In this document: positions 9,138-18,827 of the stretch, in pieces
Layout of the letters: the number at the start of each line of letters is the position of its first letter
How positions within the stretch are numbered: the first letter of the stretch is position 1
Assembly (NCBI GenBank): GCA_009779895.1
Contig: WRBB01000003.1
Location: 1 to 64,000 of the forward strand
Direction of reading: 5' to 3'
DNA: 64,000 nt
Origin: Lachnospiraceae bacterium
Lineage (GTDB): Bacteria; Bacillota; Clostridia; Lachnospirales; Lachnospiraceae
Translations under genes and position numbers: made by a program
The notes under the pieces: model-generated
The model's database searches: none
What the model saw: the letters and a program-made list of their open reading frames with translations, nothing else
What the model was told of the DNA's origin: nothing

Positions 9138-10055
9138 ATGAAAAAAAGAAGTAGTAGTGGAATTTCAAATAAATATTGGCTGTTATTTTTAAGTCTCATT
9201 TGCATTGCTTTGATGGTATTATCTGCTTTTTCCGAGCAAGCAACCGGTGTTTTTCGAGTTTTGGCAAATGTGACGGTGGTACCCTTGCAATCCGGTGTCA
9301 ATCACATCGGTACTTGGTTGGGTGATATGAATGACAATTTCGAAACCATGGAAATGCTTCGTACAGAAAATCAAGCATTGCAAACAGAGGTCAATCGTCT
9401 ATCTGCGGAGAATAACCTTTTGGTGCAAGATAAGTTTGAGTTGCAACGTTTACAAGAGTTATTTCAGTTGGATCAGCAATATGCCGATTATGAGACCATT
9501 GGTGCACGTGTTGTAGGGATTAGTGGTAATAATTGGTTTAACAATTTTACAATTAATCGTGGTAGTTTACATGGTGTTCGGGTAGATATGAACATCATCG
9601 CAGGCAATGGTCTGGTGGGTATTGTGACAGATGTTGGACCGACTTGGTCTACGGTTCGTTCTATTATTGATGATGTGAGTAATGTAAGTGGTATGGTGTT
9701 GGCAACTTCGGATCGTACGATTGTCCGGGGTGATTTAACTTTGATTAATGAAGGCCGCATGCGTTTTGAACAGATGGAAAACAATGAAAATCCTGTTGCA
9801 GTGGGTGACCAGATTGTGACTTCCTACATTAGCAATTTATTTTTACAGGGTCTTTTGATTGGATATATTAGCGAGGTCAATGTAGATTCCAATAACTTAA
9901 CACGATCCGGTTATATTGTGCCGGCTGTTGACTTTCAAAACATTCAAGAAGTTCTGGTGATTATGCAAACAAAAGCGGATGTGGTAGGCATGGAAGCAGA
10001 AAGTATCGCAGAAGAAATGAATGAAACAACAGACAGTGGGGCGGGAGAAAACTAA
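9138..10055 (+). CDS. mreC: Rod-shape determining protein MreC
   Basis: A 305-residue bitopic protein: one N-terminal membrane helix (about residues 12-30), a coiled coil (about 65-105, rich in Leu/Glu/Gln), then the beta-domain of MreC (ARVVGISGNNWFNNFTINRG and onward). It scaffolds PBP2 in the elongasome. The start abuts the mreB stop with no gap. The C-terminal tail is acidic and low-complexity. mreD overlaps its 3' region only through a rejected earlier start. Confidence 0.92.
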   Translation: MKKRSSSGISNKYWLLFLSLICIALMVLSAFSEQATGVFRVLANVTVVPLQSGVNHIGTWLGDMNDNFETMEMLRTENQALQTEVNRLSAENNLLVQDKFELQRLQELFQLDQQYADYETIGARVVGISGNNWFNNFTINRGSLHGVRVDMNIIAGNGLVGIVTDVGPTWSTVRSIIDDVSNVSGMVLATSDRTIVRGDLTLINEGRMRFEQMENNENPVAVGDQIVTSYISNLFLQGLLIGYISEVNVDSNNLTRSGYIVPAVDFQNIQEVLVIMQTKADVVGMEAESIAEEMNETTDSGAGEN

Positions 10056-10056
10056 C

Positions 10057-10590
10057 ATGAAGCGCTTAAAACTAAAACGGTTTTTCATTGGAGTAGCCTT
10101 GGTTTTGGCAGTTGTGTTGATACAAACCACGGTGTTAAATCTCATTGCGATTGCCAATATTCGCCCCAACTTGATTATTATCTTAACGGCATCTTTTGGT
10201 TTTATGCGTGGCTCCAAAGAGGGTATGTTTGTTGGATTTGGTGCAGGATTGCTGTTGGATATATTATTTGGTAATATCATCGGTTTTTATGCTTTGATTT
10301 ATCTGGTCTTTGGATTTTTAAACGGCTTGTTTCAACAGATTTATTTAGATGAAGATATTAAACTGCCCATTTTGTTAATTAGTGTAAGTAGTTTTGTTTA
10401 TGGATTATTTATTTATTTTTTCCATTTTGTATTAAGAGGTGTATTTGATTTTTTCCATCTGCTCAATGCGATTATTTTACCTGAATTGATTTATACAATT
10501 GCCGCAACATTGGGTTTGTATCCTTTTATTTTATTTATCAATCGTAAATTAGAGACGGAAGAAAAAAGGAGAGCGAGTAAATTTGGTTAA
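10057..10590 (+). CDS. mreD: Rod-shape determining protein MreD
   Basis: A 177-residue integral membrane protein with five to six predicted helices, typical of MreD, beginning with a basic MKRLKLKRFFIG segment. The ATG at 10057 has GGGAG 9 bases upstream; the longer frame from 10021 sits inside mreC without such a signal. Sequence conservation of the family is low, so the call rests on topology and on its place between mreC and the PBP2 gene. Confidence 0.88.
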   Translation: MKRLKLKRFFIGVALVLAVVLIQTTVLNLIAIANIRPNLIIILTASFGFMRGSKEGMFVGFGAGLLLDILFGNIIGFYALIYLVFGFLNGLFQQIYLDEDIKLPILLISVSSFVYGLFIYFFHFVLRGVFDFFHLLNAIILPELIYTIAATLGLYPFILFINRKLETEEKRRASKFG

Positions 10591-13459
10591 AGATTTTTTT
10601 AGACGGGTAAAAAACACGATGGCACGACTTGCCCAATCTCGTTTAATGTTATTGGGTATTATTACAAGTCTGTGTTTTATTATATTGATTCACCGTATAT
10701 TTGATTTGCAAATTGTTCAGGGGCAATATTATCTGGACAACTTTCGTTTGCAAATTCGTCGTACCCGGGAGATACAGGGAACCAGAGGAAATATTTATGA
10801 TAGAAACGGAAACCTTTTAGCTTACAATGAACTTGCCAATTCTATCATCATAGAGGGAGATGTACAAGGCCGGGATGGTTTATCTAGAAATGAGGTACTA
10901 AACGGTATTTTGGCTGATGTGATTGAAATTGTGGAAGCCCATGGAGATAGTATCATCAGTGGTTTTGGTATTATTTTAGACGGGACAGGTAATTATGCCT
11001 TTGCCATGACCAATGAATTTTCTCGTTTGCGCTTTATTGCAGATGTATTTGGTGAACGTAATATTGATGATTTAACACCGGAACAGGCAAATTCCACAGC
11101 GGATGATATTATTCGGCGTCTGGCGACTCATGAAACCTTTGGTTATGGTTTAGATTTGGAGAAATACGACAGAGCTTTTATTTTACAAATGATCAATTTA
11201 CGGTATTCCATTCATTTAAATAGTTTTACGCAATATATTCCGACCACTTTGGCATATGATGTAAGTGACGAGACGGTGGCTGCGATTATGGAAAATCAGT
11301 ATCGTCTGTTTGGTGTAAGTGTTTCGGAATATTACATGCGACGTTATTATGCTGCGAATTATTTTGCCTCTATTATAGGTTATACTGGCAAGATTTCCCA
11401 AGAAGAGTTGGATCTTTTAAATGCGGATGGGCCAGAGCGTTATTCCATGAATGATATTGTCGGAAAAGCAGGGATAGAGCAGGTTATGGAAGAAGTACTG
11501 CAAGGCAATAAAGGTTCTATGACTTTTTATGTAGATAATCGTGGGCGTGTAACGGATGTTGTTGACTTTATAGAACCCGGTCCCGGAAATAGTGTTCATT
11601 TGACCATTGACCGTGATTTACAAATTTGGGGTTATCATGTGATACAAGAAAAATTAGCAGGTATTATTTTGGATCGTCTCCGCAACGTGATGAATTATGA
11701 TCCCGGTTTAGAACGTTCTGCAAGTGATATTATTATACCGATTGATCAAGTATATTTTCATTTTATCGCAAATAATATCATTGATAGTTCCAGATTTCCC
11801 AATGCGAGCGCAGGTACGGCTCAAAACGCATTGTATCATACTTTTGGCAATCAAAAAGGGCAGGTGTTAACCGAGGTGCTTGCTTATTTAAATAATCCGA
11901 ATGGCATTCCTTATGGTGAATTAAGTTCAGAAATGCAAGATATTATGTCTTATATTTCCATTACTTTACTATCCACCAATACAAGTATTTTAATACGGGA
12001 TAATATTGATACAAATGATTCTGTTCATAGGGCATGGACAATAGATGAGAGCATTAATATACATGAATACCTCAATCATGCAATTACGGAAAATTGGATT
12101 GACACCGGTGTTTTGGCAAATTATGTGGATTTAGATAGATATACGGATGCAAGTTCTGTGTATGAGGCTATTGTAAGTTATTTAGAAGGTGTGTTGGTAA
12201 ATGATATCGTGTTTGAGCGAATGATTTATTTAGGTCTTATTCGGAGTGGCGGTATTACAGGCGGACAGATTTTTGCAGCCGTTTATGAGCAAGGTGTTTT
12301 GCCTATGGACCAAGAAAGCTATCAAGGACTTTTGACGGGCACAGTGGAACCATTTGGTTGGGTGCGTAGTAAGATCCAGAATTTAGAAATTACACCGGGA
12401 CAATTGGGTCTGGAACCAAGCACAGGTTCAGTGGTAATTAGTGAGCCAGGTACAGGGGCGGTTTTAGCATCGGTATCCTACCCGGGATATGATAACAACC
12501 GATTGGCAAATACCATAGATGCAGATTACTATAATGCTCTTATGAATAGTTTGTCCAGGCCTTTTTGGAACAATGCAACACAAGAAAGTACAGCACCCGG
12601 TTCTACCTTTAAGATGGTGACGGCTGTTGCAGGTTTGACAGAGGGACTTATTGATGCCGGCACTCATATTTTTTGCGAGGGAGAGTTTAAAAGAGTAACC
12701 CCTCACCCACGTTGTTGGAGTTATCCTTATGGGGATGGTTCCAGTGATGTAATTAGAGCCCTTGATGTATCTTGTAATGTATTCTTTTATTCCTTGGGGT
12801 TTGACATGGGTATAAGCAATGGCGTATATAATGATGCCGATAGTATTCGTTTACTGGCACAATATGCCGCCGGATTTGGTTTAAATGAGCCAAGTGGTAT
12901 TGAAATACCGGAGGTGCTACCCCATGTTTCCGATGAGATTGGTGTTCTATCAGCCATTGGACAAGGAACCAACAACTTTACGACAAGTCAGCTAAATCGT
13001 TATGTGGCAACCATTGCAAATCGCGGCGATTTGTTTGAGTTGACCTTACTTGACCGCACAACCGATGCTACAGGACGGTTGATTAATGATTATACCCCTG
13101 CATTGATTCGTAGCATGGATTCTGTAAGTAGTGGCACATGGGATTTGGTGGAGCAGGGTATGGTAAATATGGTATTGAATCATCGTAGTTTTGCCACGCC
13201 GGAACATCAGATATCCATGGCGGGTAAAACAGGAACGGCACAGCAAAGCAATGTAAATCCTGACCATGCATTGTTTGTGGCTTTTGCCCCAGTGGAAAAT
13301 CCGGAGTATGCAATTTCGGTACGTATTACAAATGGTTATACCTCAACTTATGCGGCTGAAATCGCACGAGATATTATGCGGATTCAGATGGGATCGGCTG
13401 ATGTAGATGAAGTGATCACAGGTCGGGCAGCACCGTTGGGTGTGTCCAGTCATGACTAG
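10583..13459 (+). CDS. mrdA: Penicillin-binding protein 2 (elongasome transpeptidase), enlarged
   Basis: Class B PBP that crosslinks peptidoglycan during elongation, paired with RodA encoded next. The 958 residues run: cytoplasmic start and one membrane helix (about 20-40), the PBP dimer domain, then transpeptidase. Active-site motifs are Ser674 in GSTFK, SCN at 730-732 and KTGT from 882. Between the LTIDRDLQ segment (about 340) and GSVVISEPGTGAVLA (about 614) lies an insertion of roughly 265 residues where classical PBP2 has a short linker. The start is TTG at 10583 with AGGAG upstream, overlapping mreD by 8 bases. Confidence 0.93.
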   Translation: MVKDFFRRVKNTMARLAQSRLMLLGIITSLCFIILIHRIFDLQIVQGQYYLDNFRLQIRRTREIQGTRGNIYDRNGNLLAYNELANSIIIEGDVQGRDGLSRNEVLNGILADVIEIVEAHGDSIISGFGIILDGTGNYAFAMTNEFSRLRFIADVFGERNIDDLTPEQANSTADDIIRRLATHETFGYGLDLEKYDRAFILQMINLRYSIHLNSFTQYIPTTLAYDVSDETVAAIMENQYRLFGVSVSEYYMRRYYAANYFASIIGYTGKISQEELDLLNADGPERYSMNDIVGKAGIEQVMEEVLQGNKGSMTFYVDNRGRVTDVVDFIEPGPGNSVHLTIDRDLQIWGYHVIQEKLAGIILDRLRNVMNYDPGLERSASDIIIPIDQVYFHFIANNIIDSSRFPNASAGTAQNALYHTFGNQKGQVLTEVLAYLNNPNGIPYGELSSEMQDIMSYISITLLSTNTSILIRDNIDTNDSVHRAWTIDESINIHEYLNHAITENWIDTGVLANYVDLDRYTDASSVYEAIVSYLEGVLVNDIVFERMIYLGLIRSGGITGGQIFAAVYEQGVLPMDQESYQGLLTGTVEPFGWVRSKIQNLEITPGQLGLEPSTGSVVISEPGTGAVLASVSYPGYDNNRLANTIDADYYNALMNSLSRPFWNNATQESTAPGSTFKMVTAVAGLTEGLIDAGTHIFCEGEFKRVTPHPRCWSYPYGDGSSDVIRALDVSCNVFFYSLGFDMGISNGVYNDADSIRLLAQYAAGFGLNEPSGIEIPEVLPHVSDEIGVLSAIGQGTNNFTTSQLNRYVATIANRGDLFELTLLDRTTDATGRLINDYTPALIRSMDSVSSGTWDLVEQGMVNMVLNHRSFATPEHQISMAGKTGTAQQSNVNPDHALFVAFAPVENPEYAISVRITNGYTSTYAAEIARDIMRIQMGSADVDEVITGRAAPLGVSSHD

Positions 13460-13486
13460 ATAAGGTGTTTTCAAAAAGGAAGAGAT

Positions 13487-14638
13487 ATGATTTCCAAAGT
13501 TAAAAATCTAAACAAAAAATATAATTTTAAAAACTATCAATTCAGTTTGGTGATTTTGGTTATTATCCTTTCTGTTTTTGGTGCTTTTATGGTAGGTAGT
13601 GCCGCACCTGCTTTATTTAACTTACAATTGGCAGGTGTGGTTGTAGGTGCTGTTATCATGGTGATTATTTCATTGATTGATTATAGTTGGGTGTTGAAAT
13701 TTGTATGGGTATTGTATGGCATCAATCTGATTTTTTTGGTTGCAACTGCTTTGTTTGGCACAGAAGTCAACGGAGCAACCCGGTGGTTGGATCTTGGTTT
13801 TGTACAATTTCAACCATCCGATTTGACCAAAATTATTTTGATTTTGTTTTTTGCTAAATTTCTAATGGTAAGAGAAAAGGCGATTAATACAAAAGGAACC
13901 TTGTTTTTTTCTATTGCGCTTATGGCACCGTCGGCATTTTTAATTTTGCGGCAACCAAACTTATCCAATACCATTACTTTGATTGTTGTTTTTTGCGTTA
14001 TGCTTTATTTGGCAGGCTTAAGTTATAAGTTCATTGGTGTTCTATTTGCCATTGTAATTCCTTTGGCCATTGTGTTTTTGATTATTGCAATTCAACCCAA
14101 TCAACCAATTTTAAGAGATTATCAGCAAAATCGTATTTTAGCATGGCTAAATCCGGAAGAATTTGCGGATGCGGAAGCCTATCAACAAATCAATTCTGTT
14201 ATGGCCATTGGCTCAGGACAACTTACAGGGAAAGGCTTTGATAATGACGCAACAGATTCTTTGAAAAACAGTAATTTTATTGCAGAGCCTCAAAATGACT
14301 TTATTTTTGCAATTATTGGTGAGGAATTAGGGTTTTTGGGTGGTTCATTTGTCATTATTATGCTATTATTAATAGTGTTGCTGTGTATTCTTACAGGTAT
14401 TCGTGCCAAAGATTTAGCAGGTCGGATTATTTGTGGAGGATTGGCTGCTTTGATTGGGTCACAGACCTTTATCAATATTGCTGTGGCAACGCATATTTTT
14501 CCAAATACAGGTATTTCGCTTCCGTTTGTGAGTTACGGATTGACCTCTTTGGTGTGTTTTTATGCAGGCATCGGATTGGTTTTAAATGTCGGTTTACATC
14601 CACATAAATTATCCGGTAAATATCCGAATAAGTATTAG
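13487..14638 (+). CDS. rodA: RodA, SEDS peptidoglycan glycosyltransferase
   Basis: A 383-residue polytopic membrane protein of the RodA/FtsW/SpoVE family, polymerising lipid II together with PBP2. Family blocks include GATRWLDLGFVQFQPSDLTK, FIAEPQNDFIFAIIGEELG (the Asp/Glu-bearing extracellular loop) and NTGISLPFVSYGLTSL. AAGGAAGAG precedes the ATG. Context directly after mrdA assigns it to elongation rather than to division (FtsW). Confidence 0.93.
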   Translation: MISKVKNLNKKYNFKNYQFSLVILVIILSVFGAFMVGSAAPALFNLQLAGVVVGAVIMVIISLIDYSWVLKFVWVLYGINLIFLVATALFGTEVNGATRWLDLGFVQFQPSDLTKIILILFFAKFLMVREKAINTKGTLFFSIALMAPSAFLILRQPNLSNTITLIVVFCVMLYLAGLSYKFIGVLFAIVIPLAIVFLIIAIQPNQPILRDYQQNRILAWLNPEEFADAEAYQQINSVMAIGSGQLTGKGFDNDATDSLKNSNFIAEPQNDFIFAIIGEELGFLGGSFVIIMLLLIVLLCILTGIRAKDLAGRIICGGLAALIGSQTFINIAVATHIFPNTGISLPFVSYGLTSLVCFYAGIGLVLNVGLHPHKLSGKYPNKY

Positions 14639-14686
14639 ATTTTGTTGGGTTTTGCCGGTTTAGAAAAGACAAGGAGACATAATCAT

Positions 14687-15082
14687 ATGAACATAGGACT
14701 TGTGGCACATGATGCAAAGAAAAAACTGATGCAAAATTTTTGTATCGCTTATCAAGGTATTTTGAGCAAGCATGACTTATATGCCACTGCGACGACGGGA
14801 AATTTGGTAGAAAGTGTAACAAATTTGCATATTCATAAATTTTTGGCAGGACATTTGGGGGGGCAACAGCAGTTGGGTGCGCAAATTGAACAAAATCAAA
14901 TTGATTTATTGATTTTTTTTAGGGATCCTTTGACCCCTTTGTCCCATGAACCAAATATCAATGATATTGTAAAGTTTTGTGATATTTATAACATTCCGAT
15001 GGCTACCAATATCGCAACGGCTGAAGCTCTGATTTTAGCTTTGGATAGAGGAGATTTGGACTGGCGTGAGATATATAAATAA
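14687..15082 (+). CDS. mgsA: Methylglyoxal synthase homologue with altered catalytic residue
   Basis: A 131-residue protein aligned over its whole length with methylglyoxal synthase, which converts dihydroxyacetone phosphate to methylglyoxal. LVAHDAKK, ATATTGNLVES (phosphate loop), FFRDPLTPLSHEP and NIPMATNIATAE are all present. The normally invariant GPLGGDQQ reads GHLGGQQQ here: the Asp equivalent to E. coli catalytic Asp71 is Gln and the preceding Pro is His. The reading frame is intact on both sides, so this looks like a real substitution. Activity is therefore doubtful. The ATG at 14687 has AAGGAG upstream. Confidence 0.85.
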   Translation: MNIGLVAHDAKKKLMQNFCIAYQGILSKHDLYATATTGNLVESVTNLHIHKFLAGHLGGQQQLGAQIEQNQIDLLIFFRDPLTPLSHEPNINDIVKFCDIYNIPMATNIATAEALILALDRGDLDWREIYK

Positions 15083-16070
15083 AAAGAAAAAACAAAATCG
15101 AATTCTGCTTATCTTTATGATGATGGTTGTGATTGCGATGATGGTTGTTTCCTGCCAAAGTGTAGATCATCGTACCATTGCAGCAGATAATATTCGTGCA
15201 TATGAATTGCAACATTTCAACCGTAGCCTCATGCGTCAGACGATGTTTGCGGCTAATTTAGCTGTTACAACTACGGATGTAGGTATGGGAGATTTCACTT
15301 TATCACCAGACATATATGCGGCTCTTTTGGTTGATGTGAACAATCGCTCCGTACTATATGGAAAAAATCTTTTTGCATCTTTATATCCGGCTAGTACCAC
15401 CAAACTCATGACAGCATATTTGACGTTCCGATATGGAAATCTGGAAGATATGGTGACCGTGAGCGAAAGAGCTGTTGCCTTTGATTGGACTGTGCAATTA
15501 GGCGGTTTTCAGGCAGGAGATACCGTTTCTTTGTTTGATTTATTGTGTGGTATGATTTTGCATTCCGGTAATGATAATTCCGTTGCCATTGCGGAACATA
15601 TCGCGGGGAGTGAGGAGGCCTTTGTTCAACTGATGAATGAAGAAGCGAAGCGAATCGGAGCAACCCGTACCACCTTTGTTAATTCCCATGGACTTCATGA
15701 CGCAAATCAGGTTACAACTGCTTATGATTTGTATTTGATTTTCAATGTACTTTTACAAGACCAGCGCTTTGTAGATATCATTCAAATGCCTTATCATACC
15801 GCACAAGTGACAGATGTACATGGTAATGTTCGTCCTATTACTTCTTTTCCAACAAATTGGTATACTGGTGGTTTGATTGGTAATCCTTATAATGTATCGG
15901 TACTCGGCGGGAAAACAGGTACGACGGATCAAGCGGGTGCTTGTGTGATTTTGTTGAATCGGGATATCAACAATCGTTCTTTTATTTCCATTATCATGGG
16001 TGCTCCATCCCGTGATGTCTTATATGAAAATATGACAAATATGTTACATTATGGAATAAATAATAGATAG
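15066..16070 (+). CDS. dacF: D-alanyl-D-alanine carboxypeptidase (DacF/PBP5-like), probable lipoprotein
   Basis: Serine peptidase of family S11 that trims pentapeptide stems. The 334-residue protein has an N-terminal hydrophobic segment ending in VVSCQS, a plausible lipobox with Cys as the first mature residue. The active-site motifs are STTK in YPASTTKLMTAYL, SGN in LHSGNDNSVAIAEH, and KTGT in GGKTGTTDQAG. The GTG start lies inside mgsA with AGGAG upstream. The C-terminal amphipathic domain of longer PBP5 proteins appears reduced. Confidence 0.9.
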   Translation: MRYINKKKKQNRILLIFMMMVVIAMMVVSCQSVDHRTIAADNIRAYELQHFNRSLMRQTMFAANLAVTTTDVGMGDFTLSPDIYAALLVDVNNRSVLYGKNLFASLYPASTTKLMTAYLTFRYGNLEDMVTVSERAVAFDWTVQLGGFQAGDTVSLFDLLCGMILHSGNDNSVAIAEHIAGSEEAFVQLMNEEAKRIGATRTTFVNSHGLHDANQVTTAYDLYLIFNVLLQDQRFVDIIQMPYHTAQVTDVHGNVRPITSFPTNWYTGGLIGNPYNVSVLGGKTGTTDQAGACVILLNRDINNRSFISIIMGAPSRDVLYENMTNMLHYGINNR

Positions 16071-16094
16071 CAATTGGCTACAAAGGAGTTTCTT

Positions 16095-17495
16095 TTGTCT
16101 AAGGAAAAACGTAAGCAAAAAGCGGTTAGTATTAACGGTTATAAAAGCAAGCAAGAATTTAATATTGGTATATTGATTTTTGCCATTATTTTCATTTATA
16201 TTATTGTAACGGTTTTTTTATATGCAACCAGAAATCGCATTATTCCTTTTGAAGTGCGGCAGGGACGGATTTTAGACGATCATTCTTATATTGGCATTAT
16301 CATACGGGAAGAAACTGTGATTTATGCCGAACGGACCGGTTATATTTATTATTTTCAAACACCACTGAGTAAATTGCGTAGTGGTTCTAATGTTTTTGCA
16401 ATCACACCGGAACGTTTGAATCTATCTGATATGCTTGTGCCGGAAGATGGAGCAAATTTTGATGGAATTGCAAATGATACCCATAGTCCTTTTGTCTATC
16501 AAGTACAAAGCTTCAATGAAAATTTTTCTTTGGAACGTTTTGCTACTGTAAACGCCTTGAGAAATGGTTTGCAACATTCTTTTCATGGTGTCACAAATCA
16601 AATGGAAATAGCGCAAAAGGACGCAGTTCTAAATGAAAGCCGTGGGAGAGCAGAGGTTTTTTCAGCACCACGGGATGGTATTTTAAGCTTTCGTGTAGAC
16701 GGTATGGAAAGCATCACCCAAAATGAGATTGATGCGGCTACCTTTTTGCAGCATGACGGGGATGTTCGTTTTCTGACGGACAAAAGAGCTGTACAAGCAG
16801 GTGAGCCTGTATATACCTTAGTAACAGGAGAGGACTGGTATGTGGTGATTCAGGTGGATGTGGAAATGGCCAATACATTGCGGGAAATGGATTGGATCCG
16901 CGTTCGTTTTGAACGTGATGGTGTTCAGATGTGGGCAGCACCCAGGGTTTTTGTAAGAGGTAATGAACATTTTGTAGCATTATCCTTTCATCATTCTATG
17001 ATTCGTTATGCAGAAGATAGATTTCTTGTTCTGGAGTTGATTTTAGAAGATCAAAGTGGCTTGAAAATACCTAGAAGTGCAGTAACGGAAAAGGATTTTT
17101 TTGTGGTGCCACCAGAGTTTATTACGACACAAGAGCAAAGTATTACCAATGGTGTTTACATTCAAAACAGTGATGGTAGTCAGACTTTTCAGGCATTGCG
17201 TCTGTATAATCGCATCAGTGATGAACAAATTTTTTTAAATCCCAATGAAATCGAAAGTGGCACGACTTTGATGATACCTACCACAGGAGAGACTTTTACT
17301 TTAGGTGAAATTAGAACTTTGCAAGGGGTGTTTAATATCAATCAGGGTTATGCGATTTTTCGTTTGGTAAATATTTTAAGTGAAAATGATGAATTTTATT
17401 TAATTGAAGAAGGTGGTTCTTTTGGTATTTTTAATTTTGATTTTATTGCCCAAAATGGAGATAGTGTAGATGATGGTGAAGTTGTAATCCGTTAG
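16095..17495 (+). CDS. HlyD-like membrane protein of the yggS-sepF locus
   Basis: A 466-residue protein with a basic cytoplasmic start, one membrane helix (about residues 25-45) and a large extracytoplasmic part rich in beta strands, resembling HlyD/efflux-adaptor proteins commonly found before yggS-sepF in clostridia. No ABC or RND partner is adjacent, so a transport role is unproven; a link to septum assembly is possible from context only. The TTG at 16095 is chosen because AAAGGAG sits 6 bases upstream; an earlier TTG at 16074 lacks one. Confidence 0.65.
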   Translation: MSKEKRKQKAVSINGYKSKQEFNIGILIFAIIFIYIIVTVFLYATRNRIIPFEVRQGRILDDHSYIGIIIREETVIYAERTGYIYYFQTPLSKLRSGSNVFAITPERLNLSDMLVPEDGANFDGIANDTHSPFVYQVQSFNENFSLERFATVNALRNGLQHSFHGVTNQMEIAQKDAVLNESRGRAEVFSAPRDGILSFRVDGMESITQNEIDAATFLQHDGDVRFLTDKRAVQAGEPVYTLVTGEDWYVVIQVDVEMANTLREMDWIRVRFERDGVQMWAAPRVFVRGNEHFVALSFHHSMIRYAEDRFLVLELILEDQSGLKIPRSAVTEKDFFVVPPEFITTQEQSITNGVYIQNSDGSQTFQALRLYNRISDEQIFLNPNEIESGTTLMIPTTGETFTLGEIRTLQGVFNINQGYAIFRLVNILSENDEFYLIEEGGSFGIFNFDFIAQNGDSVDDGEVVIR

Positions 17496-17529
17496 ATACG
17501 CAATGAGACAGAAAGACGGGGAAATGGAT

Positions 17530-18240
17530 ATGATTCAGGAATATTTGTCGGAAGTAGAAGCCAATATTCAAGCAGCTTGTCAAAAAGCAGGGCGTAATCG
17601 TGATGAAGTAACCTTGATTGCGGTAAGTAAAACCCAATCAAATAGAGTGATACAAGAGGCTTACGATGCGGGACTTCGTGTGTTTGGTGAAAACAAAGTA
17701 CAGGAGCTTGTGCAAAAATATAATTGTTTACCGAAAGATATTGCATGGCATATGATTGGACATTTACAAACGAATAAAGTTAAATCAATTGTGGATAAAG
17801 CTGTATTGATACATTCTGTAGATTCTTTGCGTTTGGCTGAGGTGATTGAACGAGAGTGCGCCAAACATGGGATTATAGCGAACGTATTGTTGGAGGTCAA
17901 TGTGGCCGAAGAAAAAAGCAAGTTTGGTTTTGCAGAAAAGGAAGTGAAAGATGCCGTAAAAGAAATTGCCAAATTCCAACATATTTCTATCCAAGGTTTG
18001 ATGACAATCGCACCTTTTGTAGATAATGCTGAAACAAATCGACCAATTTTTAGCAAATTACGTAAATTATTGGTTGACATTAATCGGGAAAAGATTGATA
18101 ATGTTACTATGAGAATACTTTCGATGGGGATGACCAATGATTACCGAGTTGCGATTGAAGAAGGTGCGACTATGGTTCGCATCGGAACAGGTGTCTTTGG
18201 TGCCAGATATTATGGCACGGAAGTTTTCGATAAAAATTGA
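17530..18240 (+). CDS. yggS: YggS family PLP homeostasis protein
   Basis: A 236-residue single-domain TIM barrel related to alanine racemase, which binds pyridoxal phosphate and affects vitamin B6 homeostasis. The PLP Lys lies in LIAVSKTQ, followed by GENKVQEL, WHMIGHLQTNK and the phosphate-binding LSMGMTNDY..IGTGVFG region. ATGs at 17503 and 17524 also exist; 17530 has ACGGGGA at ideal spacing. It is the ylmE position ahead of sepF. Confidence 0.92.
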   Translation: MIQEYLSEVEANIQAACQKAGRNRDEVTLIAVSKTQSNRVIQEAYDAGLRVFGENKVQELVQKYNCLPKDIAWHMIGHLQTNKVKSIVDKAVLIHSVDSLRLAEVIERECAKHGIIANVLLEVNVAEEKSKFGFAEKEVKDAVKEIAKFQHISIQGLMTIAPFVDNAETNRPIFSKLRKLLVDINREKIDNVTMRILSMGMTNDYRVAIEEGATMVRIGTGVFGARYYGTEVFDKN

Positions 18241-18285
18241 TTGTCTATGACTTTGTTTGTAGATAAGATAGGAGTGTAAAGAAAA

Positions 18286-18819
18286 ATGGGTGTATTTGAC
18301 AAGTTCTTAGACCTTATGCGATTAAACGGCGATGATTATGATGATGATGACTTCTATGATGATGATTTTGAAGAAGACGAGTTTGAAGAAAAGCCACGTC
18401 GTGCATTGTTTAAGAAAAAAGAAGAGGACGACTTCAATGATATGGAGGAAGTCGATGGTAGAAGAAATCAAGTTTCTAACAAAGTAACTCCGATGCGACC
18501 AACAACTGCAGCCAAAAGAGGCGGATTTAACATGGAAGTTTGTGTGATTAAACCAACGTCTGTGGATGATTCTCGTGAAATCAGTGAGACTTTATTAGCA
18601 GGTAGAACAGTTATTTTGAATTTAGAGGGTATGGATTTAGAAGTTGCTCAAAGAATTATTGATTTTATTTCAGGCACTACCTTTGCCATTACCGGAAATT
18701 TACAACGCATTTCAAATTACATCTTTCTAGTGACCGCATCAAATGTAGATATCTCAGGTGATTTGCAAGATTTACTTGGTGGATCGGTAGAGACGCCGCC
18801 GCCGACTAGAAGATACTAA
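18286..18819 (+). CDS. sepF: Cell division protein SepF
   Basis: A 177-residue cytoplasmic protein that tethers and bundles FtsZ at the membrane. The N-terminal amphipathic start (MGVFDKFLDLMRL) is followed by an acidic low-complexity linker and the conserved SepF domain (about residues 83-165: ISETLLAGRTVILNLEGMD, AQRIIDFISG). Shine-Dalgarno TAGGAGTG is present. It lies between yggS and ylmH, as in other Firmicutes; ylmG and divIVA are missing from the cluster. Confidence 0.94.
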   Translation: MGVFDKFLDLMRLNGDDYDDDDFYDDDFEEDEFEEKPRRALFKKKEEDDFNDMEEVDGRRNQVSNKVTPMRPTTAAKRGGFNMEVCVIKPTSVDDSREISETLLAGRTVILNLEGMDLEVAQRIIDFISGTTFAITGNLQRISNYIFLVTASNVDISGDLQDLLGGSVETPPPTRRY

Positions 18820-18827
18820 AAGTTTAT

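Noticed and set aside
14870-14890. Frameshift in mgsA at the run of seven G as the cause of the odd GGQQQ motif
   Set aside because: Family sequence continues in frame on both sides, so a substitution is the simpler reading.
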